Part shown: positions 23,892-31,889 of the stretch, in pieces
Numbering within the stretch: position 1 is the stretch's first letter
Layout: every line of letters starts with the position of its first letter
Source of the DNA: Methylocaldum sp. 14B
GTDB lineage: Bacteria > Pseudomonadota > Gammaproteobacteria > Methylococcales > Methylococcaceae
Length of the DNA: 64,000 nucleotides
Assembly: GCF_002005105.1 (NCBI RefSeq)
Contig: NZ_MSCV01000031.1
Span: forward strand, 1 to 64,000
Reading direction: 5' to 3'
Position numbers and translations under genes: made by a program
Notes under the pieces: generated by a model
Databases searched by the model: none
What the model saw: only the letters and a program-made list of their open reading frames with translations
Told to the model about the DNA's origin: nothing

Positions 23892-25247
23892 ATGAAGGCG
23901 TTAAGGAATAACGAGCAGGGAACGGGCAGAGCGAAGAAACATCTCCGTGCAGGCTTGTCGGTCGCCCTGCCGTTGATGGGGATCTGGTCGCAGACGGCGC
24001 TCGCCCAATTGACCTGCGGCATCACGCAGCTCACCGACGGGAACACGTTCGGAGCCATCGTCCAGCAAAACAATGCGTCCATAAGCGCCGACGGCAGCCG
24101 CATCGCCTTTCATCTCGACGCGGACCTGACGGGAGGCAATGCTGACCGCAATTTCGAGCTCTTCCTGTTCGATACCAATACGAACACCGTCACCCAGATT
24201 ACCAATACGACGAGCGGATCAGCGCCGGCCAACCATGCTCCCTCTCTGAACGCGGACGGTACCCGTATCGCCTTCGAGTCGACTGCGGATTTGACCGGGC
24301 AGAACCCGGAGCTGAACAGAGAGATCTTTGTGTTCGACGCCACGGCTGGCGCCGTCACGCAGCTCACCGAAAACGCCGGAATCGGCCAGGCCTTCCTGCC
24401 ATCCATCAACGCCGACGGCACCCGTATCGCTTTCGAGTCCAACGCGAATCCGACCGGTCAGAACCCTAACGGCAACTCTGAAATAGACCTGGTCGACACG
24501 GCGGCCAATAGCACCACTCAGATCACCAATTCCCCCGCCAGGGCCGGCAGCTTCAATGCGTCGATCAGCGCAAACGGCACCCGCATCGCCTTCGAATCCG
24601 ATGAGGACCTGACCGGCGGGAATCCCGACTTCAACCGGGAGATATTCCTGTTCGACACAGCGACCAACGCCACGACGCAGCTCACCAACTCCATCGCAAG
24701 CGCGGCCGGAATCGGCAACTTCGCTCCATCCATCAATGCCGACGGTACCCGCATTGCCTTTCACTCCAACCAGGACCTGACGGGCGGCAACACCGACGGC
24801 AACGACGAGATCTTCCTGTTCGACGCGACCGCAGGCGTACTCACGCAGATCACCTATTCCACCGAGGGCGACCCTCTCCTCGAGAACTACTCCGCATCGA
24901 TTAGTGGCGACGGCGCCCGTATCGCCTTTGTGTCCGGCCGGGATTTAACCGGGACCAACCCCGACGGCAGTCTCGAAATCGTCTTATTCGATATCACTAC
25001 CGGCGCCTTTACGCCGGTCACCGATGCCGCGGCGGGCAGCAGTATCAGTCCTTCGATCAGTTTCGACGGGAGACGCATCGCCTTCGTGTCGAGGTCCGAC
25101 CTGACCGGGGGCAATAGCGACAACTTCGATGAAATATTCCTGGCCGACTGTGTAGAACCCGAGGAAACGCCACTCGATGACGGCCTTACAGACGGCGGAA
25201 GCAATGCCGAATCGGTGAGTACGACTTTCTTATCTCGAGGCCGGTGA
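23892..25247 (+). CDS. Secreted seven-bladed PD40 (TolB-like) beta-propeller protein
   Basis: This 451-residue protein has a signal peptide (LSVALPLMGIWSQTALA) and then seven repeats of about 50-55 residues. The pattern is (S/P)I(S/N)ADGxRIAFxSxxDLTGxN followed by EIFLFDxxT and a TQ(I/L)T strand; blade 3 has NPTG for DLTG, and blade 7 ends with LADC. Seven blades make a closed propeller. A short acidic/Ser-Thr tail follows. The ATG at 23892 has a strong GGAGGG site 7 bp upstream; an upstream start at 23874 would put that site inside the gene. PD40 proteins bind partners or cell-surface ligands; no TolA/Pal genes are nearby, so this is not TolB itself. Confidence 0.88.
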   Translation: MKALRNNEQGTGRAKKHLRAGLSVALPLMGIWSQTALAQLTCGITQLTDGNTFGAIVQQNNASISADGSRIAFHLDADLTGGNADRNFELFLFDTNTNTVTQITNTTSGSAPANHAPSLNADGTRIAFESTADLTGQNPELNREIFVFDATAGAVTQLTENAGIGQAFLPSINADGTRIAFESNANPTGQNPNGNSEIDLVDTAANSTTQITNSPARAGSFNASISANGTRIAFESDEDLTGGNPDFNREIFLFDTATNATTQLTNSIASAAGIGNFAPSINADGTRIAFHSNQDLTGGNTDGNDEIFLFDATAGVLTQITYSTEGDPLLENYSASISGDGARIAFVSGRDLTGTNPDGSLEIVLFDITTGAFTPVTDAAAGSSISPSISFDGRRIAFVSRSDLTGGNSDNFDEIFLADCVEPEETPLDDGLTDGGSNAESVSTTFLSRGR

Positions 25248-25508
25248 TCATCGGCGGGGATTCCGTCTCCGGGACTACCAAACGTACGCTCACGGGAGAC
25301 GCGTCGAGGGCATCTTGAGCGATTAAGAACCGCGCAGGATGGGTAGAACACAGCCTTCCCGGCTTGCCGCCATTTCAATAAGAACCTGCAACGATTCCGC
25401 CCGACTCGTGATCTAAGGGTGACAAACCGGGTGCAGACGCTTCGGCGACTTTGCGCTCGGAACCGGACGTTTGTTCCGCCGATAAGCGCATTCAAAGGAG
25501 GGATTACC

Positions 25509-26033
25509 ATGCAAATGCAAGTGCCGAAAATCGATCGAGTGCTGGTGGGCGAAGCCTTGGTAGGAGAAGGCAAAGAGGTCGCGCATATCGATCTGATCAT
25601 GGGACCGCGTGGCAGTAATGCGGAGACCGCATTCTGCATCGCTTTGACCAATCAGAAGCGGGGCGACAATGCGCTGCTGGCGCTGGTCGCTCCCAATCTC
25701 ATGGCCAAACCCCACACGGTGTTGTTCAACAAAGTCGAAATCAAGAACGAGAAGCAGGCGACCCAGATGTTCGGGCCGGCGCAGCGCGGCATTGCCAAGG
25801 CCGTGGTGGACAGCGTCAGGGACGGCATCATCCCGATGGATGAAGCCGAGAACACGTTCATCTGTGTCGGCGTCTTCATCCATTGGGAAGCCGACGACGA
25901 CGACAAGATTCAGGACTGGAATTACGAGGCGACCAAGCTGTCGATCAAGCGCGCCATCGAAGGATCGCCCACGCCAGCCGAAGTCATCGCACAGGAGGAA
26001 GTGGCGCATCATCCGCTGGCAGCGCACGATTAA
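25509..26033 (+). CDS. fae: Formaldehyde-activating enzyme (5,6,7,8-tetrahydromethanopterin hydro-lyase)
   Basis: Fae condenses formaldehyde with tetrahydromethanopterin to give methylene-H4MPT, the entry to C1 oxidation and detoxification in methylotrophs. This 174-residue protein matches the family throughout: [24 protein letters not shown] at residues 13-36, with His26 at the position of the catalytic His; [24 protein letters not shown]; and [16 protein letters not shown]. The ATG at 25509 has GGAGG 7 bp upstream; the frame opens at 25419 but those residues are unlike Fae. No other H4MPT-pathway gene is in the window, so this is an isolated copy. It could be a Fae paralogue; the conserved His and intact core favour activity. 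Confidence 0.95.
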   Translation: MQMQVPKIDRVLVGEALVGEGKEVAHIDLIMGPRGSNAETAFCIALTNQKRGDNALLALVAPNLMAKPHTVLFNKVEIKNEKQATQMFGPAQRGIAKAVVDSVRDGIIPMDEAENTFICVGVFIHWEADDDDKIQDWNYEATKLSIKRAIEGSPTPAEVIAQEEVAHHPLAAHD

Positions 26034-26061
26034 GGAAAGGCAAGGGTTAGGGCGCCATTAC

Positions 26062-26238
26062 ATAGGATGCGCTGACGAAGGAAGGGTTGCGACTAAAGCA
26101 ACCGTTTGCGATTGGAAGGGTCGCGACTAAAGGTCCGTTTGCGATTGGAAGGGCAGCTCTGATGCTCCCAGAGATGCCATTTGCGATTGGAAGTGCATCG
26201 TTCGCGATTGATGCGCTTCCTTCGTCAGCGCATCCTAT
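26062..26238. repeat. Element with perfect 23-bp inverted ends enclosing a hairpin-unit array
   Basis: The arms 26062-26084 and 26216-26238 are perfect reverse complements (left arm starts ATAGGATGCGCTGACGAAGG). Between them lie four units (26082-26115, 26116-26148, 26149-26190, 26191-26220). The first three each consist of AAGGG, a variable insert, then a constant GTTTGCGATTGG or close variant. Inserts 1, 3 and 4 are self-complementary: GGTTGC/GCAACC at 26085-26103; GGCAGCTCTG/CAGAGATGCC; and AAGTGCATC/GATGCGCTT with one mismatch. No open frame of interest crosses the element. A related array is at 41952-42050. Confidence 0.8.
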
Positions 26239-26302
26239 AAATCGTAGGCTTCAGGCCTCGAATGCCGAATGGAAGAAGAAAGGCAGCGTCGGAGCTACCC
26301 AA

Positions 26303-27583
26303 TTAGAGGACGGTTTGCTGCTCGCCCCAGCGGGGGCTTTTCCTCTTCTCCGATAAATTCGGGACCCGGCGGCCGTGATCTTCGGACCATCGGCGCCCGG
26401 CCGCTTCCAGCATCGGATTTCCGCAGTGGACGAAATCCGCGGCCATCCGCGGATTTCCCAGCAAGCTCAGAGCATCGATCAGCCGGTCCTCGGTTCCGGA
26501 CTCGCCTTTTTCGATCTGTCCGCCGTAGGTTTCGGCCAGCGGAGCGACACTCTTGATTCTTGCGGAGATCGCATCCGCCGCGCGCGAATCCTTGGCCTTC
26601 CGGAGCGCTGCTGAGGCTCCGTAGCGAATTCGCCAATCCGGATTTTCCAACGCGGCTATCAAGGGGACGGTCGCGCCGGGCCCAATCGTCAGCAACGCTT
26701 CCCTGACCGCCCGCCGAAACTCGCTGTCGTCGTCCCTAAATCCCGCGATCAGGGAGTCGACAGCCGGCCGGCCGATGCTCGCCAAGGCTTCGGTTACCCC
26801 GGACCGGACGCCCGGATCATTGTTCCGCAGTGCCGCTACCAGAGCCTCCGCTGCGGACGGACCGATCGCCGCTAGCGCTTCCGTAAGCTTGGCCCGGAAC
26901 CCCACTTCGCTGTCCTTGAGCGCTGCGATCAAGGATTCGACCGCCCGAGCGTCGTTCAAGCGTCCGAGCGCGACCGCCGCATCCCACTGGACCGAGGGTT
27001 CGGCGTCTTTCAAGGCTTCCGCCAGCGGTTCCACCGCGCGGGGGTCGCGAAGATTCCCAAGCGACTCCACGGCTTCGCGGCGAACCAGAGCGTCGCTGTC
27101 GAACAAAGCTCCGATCAGCGGTTCCACGACCGAAGGATTTTTGATTTCTCCGAGCGCCTTCGCCGCTCCCCATCGGACCGAAGGCTCGCTGTCCTTGAGA
27201 GCATTGACGAGAAGCTCGACCGCCGACCCGTCCATCTCTCCCAGCGCCACGGCAACCGCCCATCGAACCGCCGAGTCGTCGTCCCTCAAGCTGCCGATCA
27301 GCGGCTCGACCGCCCTCGGATCTTTGAGCTCGCCCAATGCCTCCGCGGCTTTCCGCCGAACCTCAGGGTTATCGTCGCGCAAGGCGGCGACGACCGAATC
27401 GAAGACCTGCGGATCGCCCGTTTCGCCCAGCTTCTCTACGGCCTCGCGGCGGACGACCGAATTGTCCTTTTTGGCGGCATCGATCAAAGCACCCACTGGC
27501 TGGGAATCCTCCGCCGCCATCCCGGCGGAAACGAACCCCCAGAAGAGCAACGTCAGCCGAACTTTTCCTTGTGTCTTGCTCAT
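26303..27583 (-). CDS. Secreted HEAT-repeat (PBS-lyase-like) protein
   Basis: This 426-residue protein has a signal-like N-terminus (VRLTLLFWGFVSAGMAA) followed by about ten HEAT-like repeats of 31 residues from residue 30 to about 345. The repeat pattern is DDxxxVRxxAAEALGEIxDPRAVEPLIxAL. Such solenoids are scaffolds for protein binding; the PBS-lyase name reflects sequence similarity only. The last ~70 residues (DRLIDALSLLGNPRMAADF onward) diverge from the repeat and become basic. A GC-rich hairpin followed by TTTT at 26324-26341 lies within the 3' coding end on the opposite strand. Ligand unknown. Confidence 0.85.
   Translation of the reverse strand: MSKTQGKVRLTLLFWGFVSAGMAAEDSQPVGALIDAAKKDNSVVRREAVEKLGETGDPQVFDSVVAALRDDNPEVRRKAAEALGELKDPRAVEPLIGSLRDDDSAVRWAVAVALGEMDGSAVELLVNALKDSEPSVRWGAAKALGEIKNPSVVEPLIGALFDSDALVRREAVESLGNLRDPRAVEPLAEALKDAEPSVQWDAAVALGRLNDARAVESLIAALKDSEVGFRAKLTEALAAIGPSAAEALVAALRNNDPGVRSGVTEALASIGRPAVDSLIAGFRDDDSEFRRAVREALLTIGPGATVPLIAALENPDWRIRYGASAALRKAKDSRAADAISARIKSVAPLAETYGGQIEKGESGTEDRLIDALSLLGNPRMAADFVHCGNPMLEAAGRRWSEDHGRRVPNLSEKRKSPRWGEQQTVL
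26324..26341 (+). terminator. Possible intrinsic terminator for plus-strand transcription
   Basis: GCCCC (26324-26328) and GGGGC (26333-26337) can pair across a 4-base loop, followed by TTTT. It could stop transcripts reading through from fae, 290 bp upstream, before they enter the convergent HEAT gene. The stem is short, so this is a weak call. Confidence 0.3.
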
Positions 27584-27606
27584 GTCACCACCCAGAAAAC
27601 GGACTT

Positions 27607-27751
27607 AGAGGGTGAGTGGGAAGCGTAGCGAGCAGCTCGAGGGCGAGACGCCCGGCACGCAAGGCCCCGGAGCGTACACGAAGTACATGAGGAGGCCGAG
27701 TACCGCGCAACCAAGCCATCGGGCTGCGTAGTAGCTTCCCACACACCCTCT
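27607..27751. repeat. MITE-like element with 18-bp inverted ends
   Basis: The arms 27607-27624 (AGAGGGTGAGTGGGAAGC) and 27734-27751 pair at 17 of 18 positions. Inside are GTAGCGAGC (27625-27633), a central GCGTACACGAAGTACATGAG (27672-27691) and GCGTAGTAG next to the right arm. The same ordered signals recur at 32911-33100, so this is one copy of a family. It fills the gap between the HEAT gene and the first glycosyltransferase gene; its last base overlaps that gene's TAA stop. Confidence 0.8.
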
Positions 27752-28677
27752 TAGGGCAAAGCCCGGCGCCAGTAGGCTCTATGCAGGCTTAGGCGCCGGT
27801 TGAGAAACAAGGGCAGCTTCCGGTGCAAGGAACTTCCCATTTTGAAGCCCAGCCACTTGAGGCCGGTCCGCAGCAGGGCGGACGGAATCAGCCAAGGCGC
27901 GTTTTTCACGAGATAGCGAAGTTCCGACAGGACGTAGCGCCGACCTTCGCCGGCCGCTTTCCCGAAGGTTTGCTGCAACCAAGGGGTGCGGGCGTGAAAC
28001 ACGCCGATATCGAAATAGCGCTTGAATTCGTCCGCGTAGGAATAATCATGCGAATGGTGGACTTGGGCATCCGCGCGGTAGGCGATTTTCCAGCCCGACA
28101 GCAGCATTTTTCCGGCGACGAAGGTGTCTTCGTTCATGACGGTGTCAGTGGGAAACCCGCCCACCTCGAATAGAGCACTGCGCCGGTAAGCGGCAAACGA
28201 ATTGGATATGAACGCGGTCTTGATGCCGAGCCGGCGGCGATCATCGAAGCTTCGCACCTGACTCTGCGGCGGGTAATTGAAAAGACGAGCATGGGCGCCG
28301 ATCGGCCTGGAATCCCGATGAGGAAGCTGCCGTCCGTATGCAGCCCCGACCCGTTCGTCCGCAAAAGCTTCCAGAAGGCGCTCGATGGCATCGGGGCCGG
28401 CGAGCAAGGCATCCTGGGTCAGAAAGACGATGATCTCGGCTTCCGGCAAAAGGCCGATTCCGAACTGGCGGGTTCCGCCATGGTTGAAATCGGCCTTGGC
28501 GATGACATGCACGTCGAAACCGTGGGAACGCGCCAGGACAGCCGTGTCGTCGCTGGACGAAGAGTCTATGACCAGGCGGCAATCCGGCTTTCGGGTTTGT
28601 CGATCGAACGCGGCGAGCCAGGTTTTCCAGAGGCCGCCTGCATTCAGGGTTGGAACAATCAGGCCGATCTTGGTCAT
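27751..28677 (-). CDS. Family 2 glycosyltransferase, rhamnosyltransferase-like
   Basis: This 308-residue cytoplasmic glycosyltransferase has a GT-A fold: IGLIVPTLNAGGLWKTWL at the N-terminus, RLVIDSSSSDDT at about 34-45, FNHGGTRQFG, VFLTQDALLA in place of a plain DxD, and GGFPTDTVMNEDTFVAGKM with the likely catalytic base. The FNHGGTRN-like and TQDA motifs are typical of the RfbF/WbbL rhamnosyltransferase subgroup. It is the last gene of the exopolysaccharide locus and probably adds one sugar of the repeat unit. The stop overlaps the end of a MITE-like repeat. Confidence 0.85.
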   Translation of the reverse strand: MTKIGLIVPTLNAGGLWKTWLAAFDRQTRKPDCRLVIDSSSSDDTAVLARSHGFDVHVIAKADFNHGGTRQFGIGLLPEAEIIVFLTQDALLAGPDAIERLLEAFADERVGAAYGRQLPHRDSRPIGAHARLFNYPPQSQVRSFDDRRRLGIKTAFISNSFAAYRRSALFEVGGFPTDTVMNEDTFVAGKMLLSGWKIAYRADAQVHHSHDYSYADEFKRYFDIGVFHARTPWLQQTFGKAAGEGRRYVLSELRYLVKNAPWLIPSALLRTGLKWLGFKMGSSLHRKLPLFLNRRLSLHRAYWRRALP

Positions 28678-28768
28678 GAGAAAACTCCGAGTAATGCGAA
28701 TGAATACGGTCTTGTGCCGGGAAAACGGCCGGGTATGGGAGCCTGTCCTGAAACCGGCCTAATTCCAG

Positions 28769-28896
28769 TCGGCATTCGAGTGAACATTAACCGTAGGGTG
28801 GGTTAGCCCCTCGGCTCCGCTCGGGACAGGCTCCGCGTAACCTACCGATTCGAGGCCGCTCGGCGGGTTACGGCCTTGCGGCCTAACCCGCCCTAC
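28769..28896. repeat. Composite REP pair between glycosyltransferase genes
   Basis: A head GTAGGGTGGGTTAG at 28793 faces an inverted partner ending CTAACCCGCCCTAC at 28896, with two internal hairpins (for example GGTTACGGCC/GGCCTAACC). The segment 28769-28806 resembles 3182-3217, and 28852-28876 matches 15177-15201. The element fills most of the 259-bp gap between the two genes. Confidence 0.75.
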
Positions 28897-28936
28897 AAAC
28901 ATGAATGCCTTATTGAAAGCGATTTGGAATAAGAGC

Positions 28937-30148
28937 TTATTCCGGCCTGCAAAGAGCTATTTCCTGAGACGAAGCGTTCGTATTGGAGCCCTTCAGCACC
29001 CGCCAGACCTGCTCGCCAAGCCTTACCGGATCGAGATGCGTCTCGACGTACCGTCTAGCGTTTTCCGACATCCGTTCCCAGTCCGTTCGGCTCAACGACT
29101 GCGCCCGGCGCAGGATTTCGCATGCCGAATCTTCGCTGCGGTCGAAGATGAAGCCGGCGGCCATGGCTTCGACATGATCCCAAGCCAAGCCTCTGGCGAC
29201 CAGGACCGGCCGTCCAGCGGCCATGGCTTCGGCCACCACGTTGCCGAAGTTCTCGCGCATGCCGCCGGTTTCCTCGAGGCCGGACGGAAGCGCGAGATAA
29301 TGGCTGTCCGCCAGCAGCGCCGCGACCTCGGCCTGTCCGAGATAACCTCGATAACGGATGGCCCCGCCGGCCTGCTCGACCAGAGCCTGAAATTCCTTGA
29401 AATAAGCCCCGTCCACGCTGCGTCCGGCGACCACCAGGCGGTCGGCTTCGCGCCGGGTCCTGAGCCAGGCTCGGATGAACGCGTTGATGCCTTTTTCCTG
29501 CTGAATGTGGCCGAGAAAACAGATCTGTATGCCTTCTCCCTCGGGATAATCCGCAACCTTCACAGGCCGGCTGTCGATGCCGTTCGGAACCAGCAGGATG
29601 CGGGCATCCTCGCCGAGGACATTCCTGATCCCTTCCGCTTCGGTCTCGCTGGTGCAATGAATGGCGATCGCTCGCCGTAACGTGGGAAACGTGAGCCATC
29701 TATAGAACAGCCACTTGTGCGGTTTCCGCCGGCGGATCAGGGCGACGTGCTCGGGCATCAGACCACCGTGCACCGCAACCATGAAACGGCGTCTCAGCAG
29801 CACGCAGAAGATGGCCGCAAGCGTGGACGGCCAGGTGGCGATGCCGTGGATATAGACGACCGGCGCCTTGACGCACAATCCGAACAGCTTGGGGATGGCC
29901 CCGAGCCCGAACCCCCAGCGCTTGAACCCATAAGACCGGTACAGACCGACCTCCACCGTATCGCCCAATCGCACGTCCGACGGTTCCAGCCGGCGGTCGA
30001 TCGATTCGCTGGAGGATACCAGCGAAATCTTGAGCCCCGACTCCGCCCATGCCTTGGTCAAGACCGCGGCCGTTACCGATACTCCGCCATAACCTTTGGC
30101 GGGAGGAATGTGCGTCGAAACGACCCCTACATCCATCACATTATCCAT
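28937..30148 (-). CDS. Family 4 glycosyltransferase
   Basis: This 403-residue GT-B enzyme has the N-terminal acceptor domain start GVVSTHIPPAKGYGGVS and a C-terminal nucleotide-sugar domain: ILLVPNGID near residue 195, FLGHIQQEKGI, RGYLGQAEVAALL, and ALPSGLEETGGMRENFGNVVAEAMA with the E-x7-E pattern. The start was set at ATG 30148 because GGGAG lies about 8 bp upstream; the frame also opens at 30163. It overlaps the upstream glycosyltransferase by 8 bp. It probably transfers one residue of the exopolysaccharide repeat unit; sugar and linkage are unknown. Confidence 0.9.
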   Translation of the reverse strand: MDNVMDVGVVSTHIPPAKGYGGVSVTAAVLTKAWAESGLKISLVSSSESIDRRLEPSDVRLGDTVEVGLYRSYGFKRWGFGLGAIPKLFGLCVKAPVVYIHGIATWPSTLAAIFCVLLRRRFMVAVHGGLMPEHVALIRRRKPHKWLFYRWLTFPTLRRAIAIHCTSETEAEGIRNVLGEDARILLVPNGIDSRPVKVADYPEGEGIQICFLGHIQQEKGINAFIRAWLRTRREADRLVVAGRSVDGAYFKEFQALVEQAGGAIRYRGYLGQAEVAALLADSHYLALPSGLEETGGMRENFGNVVAEAMAAGRPVLVARGLAWDHVEAMAAGFIFDRSEDSACEILRRAQSLSRTDWERMSENARRYVETHLDPVRLGEQVWRVLKGSNTNASSQEIALCRPE

Positions 30149-31007
30149 GGCCGTATCTCCCATATGCGCAAAAGCCCCGCCATACGCCGATCAAATTGTT
30201 ATAGGAATAAACGAACCTTTTCCGATTCATCAATACCGCGGCCACCATCATTTTTATCACGGGTGCGACAAACATTTTTCTCGCAATGTAATACAGCATC
30301 GACAAATCATATTCGTTCGTGAACTTCCGGATATAGGCGCCGACCCCTGCGGAATACAAAAGCATCCTGTCCGTACCGACTTTATAATTGTCCTTATCGG
30401 CATGATATATTTTTATATCCGGGTCATAAAAAGCCTTGTTTCCGGCGCGCAGCAACCGGTAAAGCAACTCGAATCCTTCGGCGCCCGGATATTTGCCCCC
30501 TATTCCGAACTCGTGATCCAGATAAAACTCGCTCCGATCCATCCTTTTCAGGTTGAAAAAGTGGGTAAACTCGACGCCCATCATATAGAACTGGGAGAAA
30601 TATCTGGGCCATTTCGAATTGACGCCTATACTGAACCGGGTTTCCGAAAAATCGTAAGAACCGGCCGATAAAATGGCGATGTTCGGTTTATCCCGGAATT
30701 CCTCGACCACTTTTTTCAGAACGTCTTTTTCATAAACGCAATCGTCGTCGGGAAATGCGATGATATCCCCTTGCGCAAAGCGGATGCCGTAATCTCTGGC
30801 TCTCGAATTTCCCTTGAAATCCACTTTTATGTGGTTTACCGGAAAGCGGGTCTTGCAGGAAGCGATGACGGAATCTATTTTTCCGTCTCTGTTTTGGTCG
30901 ATGACAATCAGCTCGAAATCCCGATAAGTCTGATTCTGCAATGAATTCAAGAAATAAATCAGCTCTACATCCCTTCCAAGCGTCGCCAGAATAAGTGAGC
31001 ACTTCAT
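30141..31007 (-). CDS. Family 2 glycosyltransferase
   Basis: This 288-residue GT-A enzyme opens CSLILATLGRDVELIYFLNSL. It shows FELIVIDQNRDGKID, NSRARDYGIRFAQGDIIAFPDDDCVYE with the DxD-type DDD, and EGFELLYRLLRAG further on. The C-terminal region has a hydrophobic segment (IARKMFVAPVIKMMVAAVL) that may bind the membrane. The ribosome site AGGAGGAGG is strong. The DNA is clearly AT-richer than the flanking genes, as are the next two genes upstream, suggesting a transferred glycosyltransferase block. Confidence 0.88.
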   Translation of the reverse strand: MKCSLILATLGRDVELIYFLNSLQNQTYRDFELIVIDQNRDGKIDSVIASCKTRFPVNHIKVDFKGNSRARDYGIRFAQGDIIAFPDDDCVYEKDVLKKVVEEFRDKPNIAILSAGSYDFSETRFSIGVNSKWPRYFSQFYMMGVEFTHFFNLKRMDRSEFYLDHEFGIGGKYPGAEGFELLYRLLRAGNKAFYDPDIKIYHADKDNYKVGTDRMLLYSAGVGAYIRKFTNEYDLSMLYYIARKMFVAPVIKMMVAAVLMNRKRFVYSYNNLIGVWRGFCAYGRYGHG

Positions 31008-31024
31008 AGCAAATACCTCCTCCT

Positions 31025-31867
31025 TTATTCAAGGATGACTTTCGAGCAAGGCGTCACGCCCTCCGAAGAAACCGGCTTCCGATTGGCGTCCGCCTTTGCT
31101 TGCAGGTATATGGTGGCCTCATACCAGGTGAACATCAGAGCGAACTCCAGCCCTGCGGCGCCGTCCAAAAAACCCCGCCGCAGTACAAAGTGATACAGAA
31201 ATCTGGCGAATATCCTGAATACCGAGCGCCCGAGCCAAACGCTCAAGCGGCCGCGCGCCGTCATCACGGCTCCCGCGGTGGGATGCAGCCTCACTTCCTG
31301 CGCCGCTTTGCCGACATGCTTGTGCATCCATTCGATGATTTCGCCGTAATAGAAATAATGGTCGTAAGGAATGGGCGAATACGAAATACGGCAAGTATCG
31401 AGCACGGCTTCGCCATGACCGGTATGATTGGTAACGAATTTTGCGGTATCCCTGCGCACCAGTCTCGGATGATAAATCGGGTAACCCGGAGCGTAATCGA
31501 GCCGTTTCCCGCGCAGATAAAGAATCGACGGCGCCATCACGACATCGATCGAATCCGAGGCGGCGATCTGCGATTCGAACCAGTTATAGAACCTAGCCGG
31601 ATAAATCTCGTCAGCGTCGACGAACAAAATCCAGCGGCTTTTGATATTGCAGCGCTGCAGCGCGAAGTTGCGCTGCTCCGCGAAGCCCGGCCAGGGATTT
31701 TCGTAAACCGTGCAGCCGCGCTCTTTCGCGATCGAAATCGTCCGGTCGGTACTCCCGGAGTCCACGATCACGATGGGGTATCGGTTGGGTATCCCGTCCA
31801 GGCAACGGGGGAGATTGTCTTCCTCGTTCTTGGTCAAAATCACGATGGTCAGCATACGATTATTCAT
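31025..31867 (-). CDS. Family 2 glycosyltransferase, WaaE/KdtX-like
   Basis: This 280-residue protein matches the small GT2 group around WaaE/KdtX: LTIVILTKNEEDNLPRCL, YPIVIVDSGSTDRT, GFAEQRNFALQ, WILFVDADEIYP with the metal-binding DAD, and YYGEIIEWMHKHVGKAA. These enzymes usually add glucose or a related hexose to LPS core or capsule chains. The ATG at 31867 follows GGAAGAG; the longer frame to 31945 overlaps the upstream methyltransferase and is rejected. There are 17 bp to the next gene, so the two are co-transcribed. Confidence 0.88.
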   Translation of the reverse strand: MNNRMLTIVILTKNEEDNLPRCLDGIPNRYPIVIVDSGSTDRTISIAKERGCTVYENPWPGFAEQRNFALQRCNIKSRWILFVDADEIYPARFYNWFESQIAASDSIDVVMAPSILYLRGKRLDYAPGYPIYHPRLVRRDTAKFVTNHTGHGEAVLDTCRISYSPIPYDHYFYYGEIIEWMHKHVGKAAQEVRLHPTAGAVMTARGRLSVWLGRSVFRIFARFLYHFVLRRGFLDGAAGLEFALMFTWYEATIYLQAKADANRKPVSSEGVTPCSKVILE

Positions 31868-31889
31868 TTCATCTCTTCCGTTGAACCAG

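Noticed and set aside
23892-25247. tolB of the Tol-Pal system
   Set aside because: PD40 blades are present but the N-terminal TolB domain and tol/pal neighbours are missing.
26082-26220. CRISPR array
   Set aside because: Constant segments alternate with variable inserts, but units are irregular (about 33-42 bp), inserts are self-complementary, only three to four units exist and no cas genes are near.
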